Origin: an uncultured Gemmiger sp.
GTDB lineage: Bacteria; Bacillota; Clostridia; Oscillospirales; Ruminococcaceae
DNA: 64,000 bases
Assembly: GCA_944386495.1 (NCBI GenBank)
Contig: CALXBE010000003.1
Coordinates: 62,001 to 126,000, forward strand
Reading direction: 5' to 3'
The position numbers were made by a program, and so were the translations under genes. Positions 9,185-16,260 of the stretch are shown piece after piece. The notes below the pieces were generated by a model, which searched no databases, had not been told where the DNA came from, and saw only the letters and a program-made list of their open reading frames with translations. Position 1 is the stretch's first letter, and each line of letters begins with the position of its first letter.

Positions 9185-9849
9185 AGTCTTTCCTCCAACC
9201 GGGCCAGCAGCCCTTCCAGTTGTTCCAGCCGGACAGGATCCTTGACCCCCCGGCAGTATTTCCGCAGTTTTACCAGCTGCCCTGCCAGGTATTCCCCGGC
9301 CAGCGGCCCGCTGGTCTGGCCGGCAATGCACCAGTCCAGTTCCGGCTCCCGCTTCTCCCCCGTGTACCGGGCGTTCATGACGGCGTAAAGCCGTCCCGCC
9401 GCCCGCACCGGGATATCCCGGTCCAGGACGAACCCCTGCCGTGCCAGCCAAAGCCGGAGCAGGGTGTGCTTGGTGGCGGGGACCAGGATCAGTCGAATCT
9501 CCGGGTCCATGACCCAGGGAGCCGCCTCCAGCAGCTGGATGATGGTCTGAGCTCCCATCCCCGCCAGAATGATATCCTGGGCTTCCCCGGGGGCCAGGAC
9601 GGTCAGGCCGTCCCCCAGCCGCAGTTCCACCTTTTCCTCACAGCCGGCCTTTTTCAGGTTTCCCGCTGCCCGGGCCAGGGGTTCGGGGCGGAGGTCCGCC
9701 CCGATGATCCGGGGATTCTTTCCCTCTTTAGCCAGATGGATAGCCAGCTTGCCGTGGTCGCAGCCAATGTCCGCCACCACCTTGCCGGGGCGGACACAGG
9801 CCGCCGCCGTCAGGAGCCGGTCATCCAGATGGGAGCGCTCAGTTTCCAA
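9181..9849 (-). CDS. trmK: tRNA (adenine(22)-N1)-methyltransferase TrmK
   Basis: 222 residues. TrmK uses S-adenosylmethionine to methylate N1 of A22 in tRNA D-loops. The Rossmann-like SAM site is clear: VVADIGCDHGKLAIHLA (residues about 24-40), IIGADLRPEPLARA (about 47-60) and the family-typical ILAGMGAQTIIQLL. It overlaps the DUF1858 gene by 11 nt and the Nif3-like gene by 4 nt, so the three genes form a tight operon. Confidence 0.93.
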   Translation of the reverse strand: METERSHLDDRLLTAAACVRPGKVVADIGCDHGKLAIHLAKEGKNPRIIGADLRPEPLARAAGNLKKAGCEEKVELRLGDGLTVLAPGEAQDIILAGMGAQTIIQLLEAAPWVMDPEIRLILVPATKHTLLRLWLARQGFVLDRDIPVRAAGRLYAVMNARYTGEKREPELDWCIAGQTSGPLAGEYLAGQLVKLRKYCRGVKDPVRLEQLEGLLARLEERL

Positions 9850-10036
9850 AATGCTTGTTCAGCTTGGCCACCAGGGTGTCGCAGTCTACACCATGGACCA
9901 TGCAGGCTTCCTCCAGGCTCTCCCCACGGGAAGCGGGGCAGCCCAGGCAGTGCATTCCAATCTCCAGGAAGTAGGGAGCGGTGGTGTTGTCGGCGTCCAG
10001 AATATCTCCAATAATGGTCTGCTTGGTAATAATCAT
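9839..10036 (-). CDS. DUF1858 domain protein
   Basis: 65 residues consisting of a single DUF1858 domain (the N-terminal domain of ScdA/RIC-type proteins), with the typical IGMHCLGCPASRGESLEEAC segment holding a CxxC pair. Stand-alone members are common in anaerobes; the cysteines suggest binding of iron or an Fe-S cluster, but no reaction is established. First gene of the operon with trmK; an AT-rich TATATTATAAA stretch just upstream may supply the promoter. Confidence 0.85.
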   Translation of the reverse strand: MIITKQTIIGDILDADNTTAPYFLEIGMHCLGCPASRGESLEEACMVHGVDCDTLVAKLNKHFGN

Positions 10037-10085
10037 AATAGAAGTTCTCCTTTATAATATAGAATGTGGTTTCTATCCGAAGGGG

Positions 10086-12350
10086 TCAGGCCCCTTGGCA
10101 GTAAAGCAGGAAGCCCTGGCAGAGAACCAGAAAAACCAGAACGGTCTGGGCCGGAACCAGCCAGCGGCGGACGTCTCCCTCCAGGGTGATGAATTTTGTT
10201 TCCCCTACCCAAAGGAGGAAGAGGGGCAGCACCGGCAGGAAATACCGGCCCTGTACCCCGAAGAGTACTGTATAGTTGATGGGAGTCCAGGTCAGGCAGG
10301 CCCCCAGGCAGAGAACAAACACCCCCACTGTCACTCCCAGAGGCATCCAGCTCTGCCAGCCATTCAGCCGGGGAGATTCCTCCCGGGCACGGAGGGCCCA
10401 GAGAGCCAAAACAATAATCAGGCCCACTCCCAACAGGCTGTTCACCTGGATGGGGTAGACAATGGGTTCTCCCAGGCTGGTGCCCAGAAGACCCTGGAGC
10501 CACTCTCCGCTGGAGGTGAGAAGGCTGTTCCAGATCACCTTCACCGCTCCCGACAGGTGGTGGATGATATATCCCACCGTGTAGAAGTATTTGGAATCCC
10601 CGTTGGGCTGGATGCTGTGGAGCAGTTCGTCCTCGGTAATGGGGTATTTTCCTTTCCCCAGCACAAAGACTGCTCCTACGGCTCCCAGGATGGCCCCGTA
10701 AATCACCACACGCCAGAAAGCGCTCCGGAGCCGGGGATGGTCCCGGGTGAGTTCCATTCCCAGAAGGAAAGCCAGGAATGCGGGGATGGCCCCCATAATG
10801 ATGATTCCCTGAAGGAATACATCGTCCACATCCCGGAGGATGTAGCCCAGGTAGTCTCCGGAGAAGACCACCATTCCCGCCGCCCCGGCCAGGAACAGGA
10901 TTCCCTTAAGGATCAGGCCCCGCCGCCCGGCGCTGAGATGCCGGGCCGGGATAATGGCGCAGAGGGCCACCATGGGCAGATAGATGATTTTAGCGGGGAT
11001 GAGCAGGAAGGCCAGCAGGACCAGCAAGGCCCATTCCCAGCCTTTCAAAATCCGATGATACCCGGCCAGGCAGAGAGCCACCAGGCAGAAACTTATTCCC
11101 AGGGTGAAAGCATCCGGGGAGAAGCTGCCTGCCAGCTGAAGGCTGATGGGCAGAAGCGCCACCCCGGCCAGCACTCCCTTGGAGGAACCTGGGGCCAGGC
11201 GGAGTGCCAGAAGGGTCAGGCCCAGGAAAGCCAGCAGGTTGAAGAGCCGTCCCAGCAGGACCAGTCCGTAAAAACTGAGCCCCAAAGCCCGAGCCAGAGC
11301 CACTCCCGCCAGCTGGGGCAGGAAGAGATACCAGGTCTGGGTCTGGGTAAGACGGAGGGCCTTGGCCTGGGTCAGCTCCCCGGATTGGCCGGTCTTGGTC
11401 ACCTCCACCAGGAAATGCTTGTACCCCGCAGGACCGATGGGACCGGTCTCCCCCTGGATAAATTCATAGTCGCAGTCCCGGACCAGGATGGTCTCCCCTT
11501 CCTGGGTCTGGATCAGGGTGGGCTGGCCGGACAGCTCGCTCACTTTCTCATAGCAGGCGGCAATATGGGCGTACTCGTCGGGGGCCACCTGGGCGGGAGT
11601 GATAAGGGCAAAACTGACCCCCAGCAGGAAAATGCAGACTCCCGCCGTCAGGGGGAGGGGCGCACCTTTCAGGCTGAGCAGGAAGGCGGCTGCCACTGCC
11701 GCCAGGAGGGGGAGCATCACCACCAGGGCCATACGGGCGGTCCAGCCGGTGGCGTTCTCGGTCATAAGCTGAAGAGCCAGGGACCCGGAGACCTCCTCCC
11801 CGTTCAGTGTCATCTGCCCGGCCTGGGCGGATGTTTCCCCGTACCAAAGGGTGAGAGGGGTGGTCCAGTCGGGGGCTGCGGTGTAAATCAGCCGGAGGAC
11901 CACCTGGGGATAGGCTTCCCCGTCCAGATGGGGGTTATCCTGGAAAAAGCCGTTTGCCCCTGCGAAGGGCAGGCCCTGGAAGTCTCCATCCAGAAGGGTG
12001 GCCGCATTGAGAACGCCGGTGGTGGCCAGAAGCTGACCCTCCGGGCTTTCCAGCCTGGCCTCAAACTCCCCCTGGCAGCTGACCCCTCCGGTGCCGAACA
12101 GCAGCCGAAGGCCGTACACCCGCTGGTCCGGGTCCAGGGTCAGGGTCTGGGTGATTTCCCAGCTGCCGGGCTGAGTCTCCAGGGTCCGGTCATATTCATC
12201 GTTGTACTTGGTGTATTCATAGACTTCTCCCTCCACCTGAGGGGCAGCGTACCAGTTCCAGGCAGCCACGGCCAGGCAGAACACCGCCATGACCAGACAG
12301 ACCAGCAGGCCGTTTTTGGATCGGATCCAGTTCCAAATTTTTCTCTCCAC
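10086..12350 (-). CDS. DUF2142-type polytopic membrane protein
   Basis: About 754 residues from a GTG at 12348-12350 (VERKIWNW); upstream in-frame starts would lie inside the terminator of the preceding gene. One N-terminal transmembrane helix is followed by an extracytoplasmic region of about 180 residues, then about 10-12 helices. The segment around VSFALITPAQVAPDEYAHIAACYEKV resembles the first periplasmic loop of DUF2142 proteins, which are related to GT-C glycosyltransferases and often act in surface glycan synthesis. Substrate unknown. A short CCCCTT hairpin at 10076-10091 may terminate it. Confidence 0.75.
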   Translation of the reverse strand: MERKIWNWIRSKNGLLVCLVMAVFCLAVAAWNWYAAPQVEGEVYEYTKYNDEYDRTLETQPGSWEITQTLTLDPDQRVYGLRLLFGTGGVSCQGEFEARLESPEGQLLATTGVLNAATLLDGDFQGLPFAGANGFFQDNPHLDGEAYPQVVLRLIYTAAPDWTTPLTLWYGETSAQAGQMTLNGEEVSGSLALQLMTENATGWTARMALVVMLPLLAAVAAAFLLSLKGAPLPLTAGVCIFLLGVSFALITPAQVAPDEYAHIAACYEKVSELSGQPTLIQTQEGETILVRDCDYEFIQGETGPIGPAGYKHFLVEVTKTGQSGELTQAKALRLTQTQTWYLFLPQLAGVALARALGLSFYGLVLLGRLFNLLAFLGLTLLALRLAPGSSKGVLAGVALLPISLQLAGSFSPDAFTLGISFCLVALCLAGYHRILKGWEWALLVLLAFLLIPAKIIYLPMVALCAIIPARHLSAGRRGLILKGILFLAGAAGMVVFSGDYLGYILRDVDDVFLQGIIIMGAIPAFLAFLLGMELTRDHPRLRSAFWRVVIYGAILGAVGAVFVLGKGKYPITEDELLHSIQPNGDSKYFYTVGYIIHHLSGAVKVIWNSLLTSSGEWLQGLLGTSLGEPIVYPIQVNSLLGVGLIIVLALWALRAREESPRLNGWQSWMPLGVTVGVFVLCLGACLTWTPINYTVLFGVQGRYFLPVLPLFLLWVGETKFITLEGDVRRWLVPAQTVLVFLVLCQGFLLYCQGA

Positions 12351-12433
12351 GGTCCGCCCGCCTTTCCAAAACAGAATACTCCGGGTACAGTATACCAGAA
12401 GAGGCAGAAAAAAACAATCTACCCGCATCCTGC

Positions 12434-12469
12434 AAAAAAAGCGGAGAAAAGCCAAATGCTTTTCTCCGC
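12434..12469 (-). terminator. Terminator of the zinc-ribbon gene
   Basis: An 11-bp perfect stem GCGGAGAAAAG / CTTTTCTCCGC (12441-12469) is followed on the minus strand by seven T residues (12434-12440). It lies 27 nt after the zinc-ribbon gene. Confidence 0.93.
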
Positions 12470-12495
12470 TCTTTGCCGCAAAGATAGATTATTCC

Positions 12496-12768
12496 TTAGC
12501 CCTTCATCTTGGCGAAGCAGTCGCTGCAGTAAACAGGACGGTCCTCGCGGGGCTGGAAGGGTACCCGAGCTACATTGCCGCAGTTGGCGCAAACGGCCTC
12601 AAACATCTGCCGCTCGCCACGGGCGCCGTTCTTACGGGCGTCACGGCAGGCCTTGCAACGCTGGGGCTCATTCTCGAACCCACGGGAAGCATAGAACTCC
12701 TGCTCGCCGGCAGAAAAGATAAATTCCTTGCCGCAGTCTTTGCATACTAAAGTCTTGTCTTCGTACAT
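12496..12768 (-). CDS. Zinc-ribbon protein (zf-trcl type, paired CxxC)
   Basis: 90 residues with two zinc-knuckle modules: CKDCGKEF (9-16) with CKACRDARKNGARG (38-51), then CANCGNVARVPFQP (60-73) with CSDCFAKMKG (81-90). This CxxC-spacer-CxxC layout is a small protein family common in Firmicutes, named only for its zinc-ribbon. The function is unknown; a role in translation or RNA binding is often supposed because of high expression. Ends at a strong terminator, so it is a single-gene unit. Confidence 0.85.
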   Translation of the reverse strand: MYEDKTLVCKDCGKEFIFSAGEQEFYASRGFENEPQRCKACRDARKNGARGERQMFEAVCANCGNVARVPFQPREDRPVYCSDCFAKMKG

Positions 12769-12890
12769 TTTGAGTATCTCCTCAAGTTTTATTTGCCCGC
12801 GGAAGGATTATAACCGACATCTTTGGTAAACCAACGCTCTGTTTTAAGCTACTCGGGGCATATATTAAAGCCGCACAGGCTTTAGACAAA

Positions 12891-13430
12891 TTACAGCTGG
12901 CGCAGCTTGCGCCGGGCACGGGTCAGGGCGTTCTCTACCGACTTGGCAGGCAGGTTCAGCCGCTGGGCGATCTGCCGGGGAGCCAGGCCATCCAGCCGCA
13001 GACCGATGACCAGTTTCTCCAGGGGGGAAAGGAGGGTGTTCACCTGCTCCAATGTGGAAGAGTAGGCTTCCTGCTCCAGCAGCTCCTCCTCGGGGCCGGG
13101 AATGGATTCCTGCTCCGTCAGGGGAAGGCTGTCATTGAGGGGGGCATGCTTTTTCCGCACCGCCGCCCGCCGGGCCGACCACTGGGCATTCCGAATACAG
13201 ACCGCCGCATAGGTAGGAAAGGAAGCTGCCCCCTGAGGGTCATAGGTCCGCAATGCGGTGAACAGCCCAATCAGACCTTCCTGCTCTGCGTCTTCCAGGT
13301 CCAGCCCCGGGCAGGCTGCCCGCAGAGCCCCACGACGGATGGTGGGCATCATCTGGGTGATGACCTTGGCCAAAGCGGCCTGGTCGCCCTGAATGGCCTT
13401 GATACAGAGCTGAGGAGGAATTTTGGGCAT
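12891..13430 (-). CDS. Small sigma-70 family RNA polymerase sigma factor
   Basis: 179 residues from the ATG at 13428-13430, which follows AAAGGAG by 8 nt. Region 2 is visible at about 35-95 (DLEDAEQEGLIGLFTALRTYDP, FPTYAAVCIRNAQWSARR) and region 4 at about 125-178 (LSPLEKLVIGLRLDGLAPRQIAQRLNLPAKSVENALTRARRKLR). No region 1.1 or region 3 is apparent, which fits SigH-like or ECF-like alternative sigma factors. The region 2 wording EQEGLIGLFTAL resembles Spo0H (SigH), but I would not assign it. It has its own consensus promoter and no anti-sigma neighbour. A 7-bp TAAAGCC hairpin at about 12866-12884 may terminate it. Confidence 0.85.
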   Translation of the reverse strand: MPKIPPQLCIKAIQGDQAALAKVITQMMPTIRRGALRAACPGLDLEDAEQEGLIGLFTALRTYDPQGAASFPTYAAVCIRNAQWSARRAAVRKKHAPLNDSLPLTEQESIPGPEEELLEQEAYSSTLEQVNTLLSPLEKLVIGLRLDGLAPRQIAQRLNLPAKSVENALTRARRKLRQL

Positions 13431-13461
13431 ATACACGCTCCTTTGGTGAGTTCGCAATCTT

Positions 13462-13490
13462 ATTTTACCGTTGGGGGCTTCGTTTGTCAA
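13462..13490 (-). promoter_or_regulatory. Sigma-A promoter of the sigma-factor gene
   Basis: TTGACA (13485-13490) and TAAAAT (13462-13467) on the minus strand are exactly 17 bp apart, about 30 nt upstream of the sigma-factor ATG. Confidence 0.85.
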
Positions 13491-13577
13491 CAAAAAAACA
13501 GAGATATTCGCCCCCTATTTTGCAGCAGTTTGCACAAATCCACACTTTTCCCCCTTCTTTCCCCAAAAAACTTTCCC

Positions 13578-13606
13578 TTGATTTTCATTCTTAGCTGTAT
13601 TATAAT
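13578..13606 (+). promoter_or_regulatory. Sigma-A promoter of tRNA-Leu
   Basis: TTGATT (13578-13583) and a perfect TATAAT (13601-13606) are 17 bp apart. The tRNA begins 15 nt after the -10 box, so the primary transcript has a very short 5' extension. Confidence 0.9.
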
Positions 13607-13620
13607 AGCGTTGTTATCTT

Positions 13621-13707
13621 GCCGGTGTGTTGGAATTGGCAGACGAGACGGACTCAAAATCCGTTGATGGCAACATCGTGTGGGTTCGACCCCCACCACC
13701 GGCACCA
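13621..13707 (+). tRNA. tRNA-Leu (anticodon CAA)
   Basis: An 87-nt cloverleaf. The acceptor stem is GCCGGTG (13621-13627) with CACCGGC (13697-13703), followed by encoded ACCA. The anticodon arm ACGGA-CTCAAAA-TCCGT places CAA at positions 34-36, which reads UUG leucine codons. The long variable arm TGATGGCAACATCG is the class II feature of leucine tRNAs, and the T arm has GGTTCGACCCC. Confidence 0.97.
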
Positions 13708-13711
13708 GACT

Positions 13712-13752
13712 GAGCCCGGAGCGAAATGTGCTCCGGGCTCTTTTCTTTTTTT
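13712..13752 (+). terminator. Terminator of tRNA-Leu
   Basis: An 11-bp perfect stem GAGCCCGGAGC / GCTCCGGGCTC (13712-13740) followed by TTTTCTTTTTTT starts 5 nt after the tRNA CCA end. Confidence 0.95.
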
Positions 13753-13829
13753 CAGTATAAATCTCACACGCTGAAGAAGATATTTTAATTTGCAGCATCA
13801 ACACAGTTCGTCGCCGATTCCGGTCCGTA

Positions 13830-13859
13830 CAAAAGCCCAGCCGTTTAGCCGGGCTTTTG
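13830..13859. terminator. Isolated hairpin, possible weak terminator
   Basis: CAAAAGCCC (13830-13838) and GGGCTTTTG (13851-13859) form a 9-bp stem. The T run is inside the stem rather than after it, so termination is uncertain. Apart from this and the promoter at 13937 I see nothing in the 290 nt between the tRNA and the lipoprotein gene. Confidence 0.45.
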
Positions 13860-13936
13860 CCATATTAACCTATCGGTTTTCCGTTCCCCTCCAAAAAATT
13901 TGTCTTTTAAAATCTTTGATATATCAATAAATAGAC

Positions 13937-13965
13937 TGTTCAGAAATCTCCGGGAAGTGTATAAT
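13937..13965 (+). promoter_or_regulatory. Promoter of the lipoprotein gene
   Basis: A perfect TATAAT (13960-13965) has a weak -35 TGTTCA (13937-13942) at 17 bp. The start codon is 35 nt downstream, after AAGGAG. Confidence 0.65.
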
Positions 13966-13999
13966 AAACCATATCAACAACCCGGAAGGAGAATATTAC

Positions 14000-14638
14000 A
14001 TGAAAAAGCTGATGGCACTTTTCCTGGCATTTGCACTCTGCCTCTCCCTGGCCGCCTGCGCCTCGGAAGAAAGCACCGCTTCTCCCAATGAAGCCGCAGA
14101 ACCCACAAGCTCCCCCGAGACTTCCTCTTCGGAAGATGTATCTGTCTCTCCGGAGGCTTTGGGAGAGATCGAAGTTGAGGAAAATCTCTTCGATGTGGAG
14201 ATCACCCTTCCCCCCGATTTTGTAGGGGAGGCAACCCAGGAGGAGCTGGATGCCGCCGCTGAGGAAGTCGGGGTCCACTCCATCATCCTGAATGAGGACG
14301 GAAGCGCTACTTATGTAATGAGCAAAAAGCAGCATGAGCAGCTTCTGGCAGAAACCGCCGATTCCATCAACCAGTCCCTGGAAAAGATGATCGGTTCCGA
14401 GGAAACGCCCAACATTACCGCTGTTACGGCCAAGGATGACTTTACCCATTTTACCGTGACTACCACTTCCACTGAGCTGGGCCTGTCCGAATCCATGTCC
14501 GTCATAAGCTTCTATCTGTACGGCGGGATGTATGGCATCTTCTCCGGCAACACTCCGGACAACATTCATGTGGACTTTATCAACGAGGAGAGCGGAGAGG
14601 TCATCTATTCCACCGACTCCTCCCAGTTGGGTCAGTGA
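14000..14638 (+). CDS. Putative lipoprotein of unknown function
   Basis: 212 residues. A type II signal peptide is clear: charged MKK, hydrophobic core, lipobox LAAC with the lipidated Cys at residue 20. A Ser/Thr/Glu/Pro-rich spacer of about 45 residues follows, then an acidic mixed alpha/beta domain of about 145 residues beginning near EIEVEENLFDVEITLPPDF. Related lipoproteins are frequent in gut Clostridia but I do not know a named function. A single-gene unit with its own promoter and a strong terminator. Confidence 0.85.
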   Translation: MKKLMALFLAFALCLSLAACASEESTASPNEAAEPTSSPETSSSEDVSVSPEALGEIEVEENLFDVEITLPPDFVGEATQEELDAAAEEVGVHSIILNEDGSATYVMSKKQHEQLLAETADSINQSLEKMIGSEETPNITAVTAKDDFTHFTVTTTSTELGLSESMSVISFYLYGGMYGIFSGNTPDNIHVDFINEESGEVIYSTDSSQLGQ

Positions 14639-14680
14639 TTTTTTCCGGGAGAAATCCGCCCTGTCCCGAATTTTCAAAAA

Positions 14681-14710
14681 GCCGGCCTGCCTTGCAGGCC
14701 GGCTTTTTTT
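14681..14710 (+). terminator. Terminator of the lipoprotein gene
   Basis: A 10-bp perfect stem GCCGGCCTGC / GCAGGCCGGC (14681-14703), loop CTT, followed by seven T residues. Confidence 0.95.
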
Positions 14711-14727
14711 AGGAGTTCCTTTTTCTC

Positions 14728-14756
14728 TTGACATCCTTTACGCATAGTGATATATT
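14728..14756 (+). promoter_or_regulatory. Sigma-A promoter of the DUF3796-XRE operon
   Basis: Consensus TTGACA (14728-14733) and TATATT (14751-14756) at 17 bp. The -10 box lies inside the left arm of the inverted repeat described next. Confidence 0.9.
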
Positions 14757-14784
14757 TGTCTCAATCCGTTACAAATATATCACT
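14746..14784 (+). promoter_or_regulatory. Perfect 14-bp inverted repeat overlapping the -10 box (operator)
   Basis: AGTGATATATTTGT (14746-14759) and ACAAATATATCACT (14771-14784) are exact inverted copies separated by 11 bp. The left arm covers the -10 box and the right arm covers the early transcribed region, so a dimeric repressor bound here would block initiation. The XRE protein encoded second in the operon is the obvious candidate for autorepression. A T7 run follows the right arm, but a transcript from this promoter lacks the left arm, so this is not its terminator. Confidence 0.85.
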
Positions 14785-14805
14785 TTTTTTCGAGAGGGGT
14801 TCAAC

Positions 14806-15471
14806 ATGAAACGGAAAACCAAACTCTGGGTCGGCAGCGGGATCTTCTGCCTCCTGGCCCTGCTTATTTCTTCCTGGTACTCTGTCACCTTCAATGGTTC
14901 CCGTCTGGTGGTTCCTATGGATTTTGACACCTACGCTTTCCAGCCCCGGGACCCTCCCATGATTTTTTCTGTCTCCATTGCCTGCATTTACCTTCTGGGA
15001 TTGTTCTTTACCCTTTTCCTGAAGGGCCTGCGGTCTCGACAGAGCGTTGCCAGAAGCAACACCACCCGGAGTCTCAATCCCCGGCTGGGATTTTTGGGAC
15101 TTTTAGGGTTCCTGGGGTTTGCGGGATTCTGGACCTATTCTGTAAACGGGACTATCTTTCCCTTTGCCTTTTTCCTTTTCTTCGGCTTTTTCGGATTCTA
15201 CTACGAGGGGAAAATGTCCGGCACCTTTATGGATGAGCGGTTCCGGGAGAACGCAGTCCAGGCCAGCCTCAAGGCCTCCAACATTACCTTTACCATCCTT
15301 TTCATTGCCCTGGTCCTTCTTTGCCAGGGACGGCTGATGGGAAATCCGGAATACACCCTTATTGGTTTCGTCATAACCCTGTCCCTTGCTTTGGCTCTGC
15401 GGATTTTCCTTTCCGAGTATCTGCTCTACCGCTACGACCATGAGGAACTGCCGGCAGAGGGAGAGGAGTAA
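14806..15471 (+). CDS. DUF3796-type membrane protein
   Basis: 221 residues from the ATG at 14806, preceded by GAGAGGGG. Two N-terminal transmembrane helices (about 8-25 and 60-80) are followed by a central hydrophobic block with repeated FLGLLGFLGFAGF and FAFFLFFGFFGFYYEGKMSGTFMDERF, typical of DUF3796, and two more helices near the C terminus. Genes of this family are commonly paired with a small XRE regulator, as here (3-nt gap). The biochemical role is unknown; sensing of membrane stress or partnering with the regulator is speculation. Confidence 0.75.
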   Translation: MKRKTKLWVGSGIFCLLALLISSWYSVTFNGSRLVVPMDFDTYAFQPRDPPMIFSVSIACIYLLGLFFTLFLKGLRSRQSVARSNTTRSLNPRLGFLGLLGFLGFAGFWTYSVNGTIFPFAFFLFFGFFGFYYEGKMSGTFMDERFRENAVQASLKASNITFTILFIALVLLCQGRLMGNPEYTLIGFVITLSLALALRIFLSEYLLYRYDHEELPAEGEE

Positions 15472-15474
15472 GCC

Positions 15475-15675
15475 ATGGCCGAATTTGAGTGCAGATTGAA
15501 ACAATACCGGCAGCTGAAAGGGCTCTCCCAGGAGCAGCTGGCCGCAAAGGTAGGGGTCCGGCGGGAGACCATCATCAGGCTGGAGAAAGCCCAGTACAAT
15601 CCTTCCCTGAAACTGGCCATTGACATTTCCCGGGCTGTGGATGCCCCCATTGAAGATATCTTTATTTTTGAGTAA
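15475..15675 (+). CDS. XRE-family helix-turn-helix regulator (short)
   Basis: 66 residues, essentially one HTH_3 domain. The helix-turn-helix is at about residues 17-40 ([21 protein letters not shown]) and the end [26 protein letters not shown] is characteristic of the YozG/short-XRE group. It begins 3 nt after the DUF3796 gene, with GGAGAGGAG as ribosome binding site. It likely binds the inverted repeat at 14746-14784 and controls its own operon. Confidence 0.93.
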   Translation: MAEFECRLKQYRQLKGLSQEQLAAKVGVRRETIIRLEKAQYNPSLKLAIDISRAVDAPIEDIFIFE

Positions 15676-15679
15676 ATCA

Positions 15680-15708
15680 AAAGCCGCCGGGTTCTTCCCG
15701 GCGGCTTT
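15680..15708. terminator. Shared bidirectional terminator
   Basis: A 12-bp stem AAAGCCGCCGGG / CCCGGCGGCTTT (15680-15708) lies between the convergent XRE and PAP2 genes, with T-rich sequence on the plus-strand side. Confidence 0.85.
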
Positions 15709-15718
15709 CTTCTTCTAT

Positions 15719-16252
15719 TCATTTCAGTTCCCGGCGACGGCGGTACCATTCCAGAATCCGGCTGGCCGCCCATCCCGAAACCAGGCCCAGGATGATTCCT
15801 GCTGCCACATCGGTGGGAAAATGCACATGGAGGTAAAGGCGGGAGAACGCAATCAATCCGCCCAACACAGCGGCAGGAACCCAGAGCTTACTCTTGGCCC
15901 AGTACAGACCACCTACACAGGCAAAGGCCGCCCCGGTATGTCCCGAGGGGAAGGAAAAATCTTCCGGTTTGGGAATAAGCAGGGCAATCTCCACCAGGTC
16001 AAAAGGCCGGGTCCGGGCCACCAGAGGCTTGAGGATCACATTGCAGGCCAGGGCTTCCAGCACCAGGGAGAGGGCAACCACGGCCCCCACCCGCCGGGTC
16101 TTGGGGTAGATAAGCAGTACCGCCGCCAAAAGAATCCAGATGATTCCCGCATCCCCCAGCCGGGTGATGAAGGGGATGACCACATCTCCCAAAGGACTGC
16201 GGATATACTCCTGGATAAAATTCAGAATGCCCAGTTCAAATTCTGCCAGCAT
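15719..16252 (-). CDS. PAP2-family membrane phosphatase
   Basis: 177 residues from the ATG at 16250-16252 (GAGG six nt upstream); an in-frame GTG at 16262-16264 overlaps the upstream stop and is the alternative. The three PAP2 signature motifs are present: KPLVARTRP, FPSGHTGAAF and SRLYLHVHFPTD, which hold the Lys/Arg, Ser-Gly-His and Arg-His-Asp catalytic residues. Five or so hydrophobic helices. Such enzymes dephosphorylate lipid phosphates, for example undecaprenyl diphosphate or phosphatidylglycerol phosphate; the substrate here is not known. Confidence 0.9.
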   Translation of the reverse strand: MLAEFELGILNFIQEYIRSPLGDVVIPFITRLGDAGIIWILLAAVLLIYPKTRRVGAVVALSLVLEALACNVILKPLVARTRPFDLVEIALLIPKPEDFSFPSGHTGAAFACVGGLYWAKSKLWVPAAVLGGLIAFSRLYLHVHFPTDVAAGIILGLVSGWAASRILEWYRRRRELK

Positions 16253-16260
16253 ACTCCACC

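Noticed and set aside
9981..12722. A 913-codon open frame on the plus strand
   Set aside because: Antisense to the DUF2142 and zinc-ribbon genes; the product is Gln/Gly/Pro-rich with no domain, no ribosome binding site and no promoter.
14746..14791. Inverted repeat plus T run as a rho-independent terminator of the lipoprotein gene
   Set aside because: A strong terminator already exists at 14681-14710, the stem is AT-rich, and its left arm overlaps the -10 box of a consensus promoter, which fits an operator better.
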